Source: Sphingobacteriales bacterium
GTDB lineage: Bacteria > Bacteroidota > Bacteroidia > Chitinophagales > Chitinophagaceae
Reading direction: 5' to 3'
NCBI GenBank assembly: GCA_024640385.1
Contig: JAHEFC010000218.1
Coordinates: 1 to 6,746 of the forward strand
DNA: 6,746 bases
Shown: positions 6,256-6,746 of the stretch, piece by piece
Position numbering within the stretch: the first letter of the stretch is position 1
Layout of the letters: the number at the start of each line of letters is the position of its first letter
Notes under the pieces: generated by a model
The model's database searches: none
Told to the model about the DNA's origin: nothing
What the model saw: only the letters and a program-made list of their open reading frames with translations
Translations under genes and position numbers: made by a program

Positions 6256-6746
6256 ATGAGTACAATTACCACTGGATTCATTGCCGGCGTACCGGCAGAG
6301 GTTATAGTCCATGAAATACCTGAGCCGGTAGGGAAAACAGATCGTATCAAAACGGTTGACATGGTCAGGGGAGTGGCTTTGCTTGGGATACTGTTGATGA
6401 ACATTCCAATTTTCAGTTTTGACGAGATCATCTATCATGATCTTTTTACAGGCCCCCGGGATTCAACTGATTTTAAAACGTTTGAAGTAGTACTTGCTTT
6501 TTTCGACGGTACCATGAGGGGATTATTTTCTATGTTATTCGGGGCGGGCATGGTATTGTTTCTGATGAGTAAGAAAGAAAAACCAGGCGGCCCCAGTGTA
6601 GCTGAGCTGTATTATCGAAGGCTGCTCTGGCTGGTGTTGTTTGGATTGATCAATGCTTATATTTTACAATGGCCGGGTGATATACTTTTTTACTATGGAT
6701 TACTGGGAATGGTATTATATCCATTCAGGAACAGCAGCCCGAAATT
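6256..6746 (+). CDS. second DUF418 family membrane protein, 3' partial
   Basis: The first 163 residues of another DUF418 protein; the frame stays open to the right edge. It begins 9 bases after the preceding stop, with ATG then STITTGF. Landmarks parallel those of its neighbour: IKTVDMVRGVALLGILLMNI (about 34-53), GLFSMLFGAGMVLFLMS, YYRRLLWLVLFGLINAYIL and WPGDILFYYGLLGMVLYPF. The segment VDMVRGVALLGILLMNI is closer to the family consensus than the first copy's LDILKGIAVTAGLLVSI. It also has a longer stretch between the first helix and the SMLFGAG segment (about residues 54-90, with FSFDEIIYHDLF). The function is unknown. Tandem position and matching segment order indicate an old duplication; the sequences have diverged well beyond a recent copy. 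Whether it also has the charged insertion lies outside the window. Confidence 0.85.
   Translation, partial: MSTITTGFIAGVPAEVIVHEIPEPVGKTDRIKTVDMVRGVALLGILLMNIPIFSFDEIIYHDLFTGPRDSTDFKTFEVVLAFFDGTMRGLFSMLFGAGMVLFLMSKKEKPGGPSVAELYYRRLLWLVLFGLINAYILQWPGDILFYYGLLGMVLYPFRNSSPK

Noticed and set aside
6132..6431. A minus-strand frame of 99 residues across the junction of the two DUF418 genes
   Set aside because: Both + strand frames there are clearly DUF418; the opposite frame is a by-product.
1..6746. A defence system, prophage, insertion sequence or tRNA-linked island
   Set aside because: I see no transposase, integrase, nuclease, toxin-antitoxin or RNA gene; apart from the repeats the genes are ordinary chromosomal families.

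Overview
The window looks like chromosomal DNA of a member of the Bacteroidota, probably the Chitinophagaceae or a close relative. Four things point there: a long CcmF-type cytochrome c assembly protein, a secreted DUF4294 protein (a family I know from Bacteroidota), a BshB1-type bacillithiol deacetylase, and a TAnnTTTG promoter box directly before a start codon. The placement is inferred from protein character, not from any search. All genes lie on the + strand, and most of the window is ordinary core metabolism and membrane biology.

Layout: (1) bases 1-2236, the 3' part of a ccmF/ccsA-like gene that enters from the left edge; (2) a short gap holding an 8-bp purine-rich repeat, then a secreted DUF4294 protein (2312-2914); (3) a very long perfect inverted repeat (2914-3011) that starts on the last base of the DUF4294 stop codon and ends 15 bases before the next start; (4) bshB1 (3027-3761), then after 8 bases an aguB-like N-carbamoylputrescine amidase gene (3770-4645) interrupted by one in-frame TAA right after the catalytic Cys segment; (5) a 74-base gap with a 31-bp near-perfect palindrome; (6) two tandem DUF418-family membrane proteins, the first complete (4720-6246) with a large charged insertion, the second running off the right edge (6256-6746).

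Functionally, the ccmF product acts in haem attachment to apocytochrome c on the outer face of the inner membrane. bshB1 acts in synthesis of the low-molecular-weight thiol bacillithiol. aguB, if functional, would convert N-carbamoylputrescine to putrescine. The DUF418 pair is of unknown function. I see no evidence that these form one pathway; spacing suggests two small transcription units (bshB1-aguB and the DUF418 pair).

I do not see a clear new multi-gene system. The most notable items are the 98-base near-perfect hairpin whose one variant repeat unit appears to supply the -33 box of bshB1, the single-base nonsense lesion in aguB, the palindrome in front of the DUF418 pair, and the DUF418 duplication itself.
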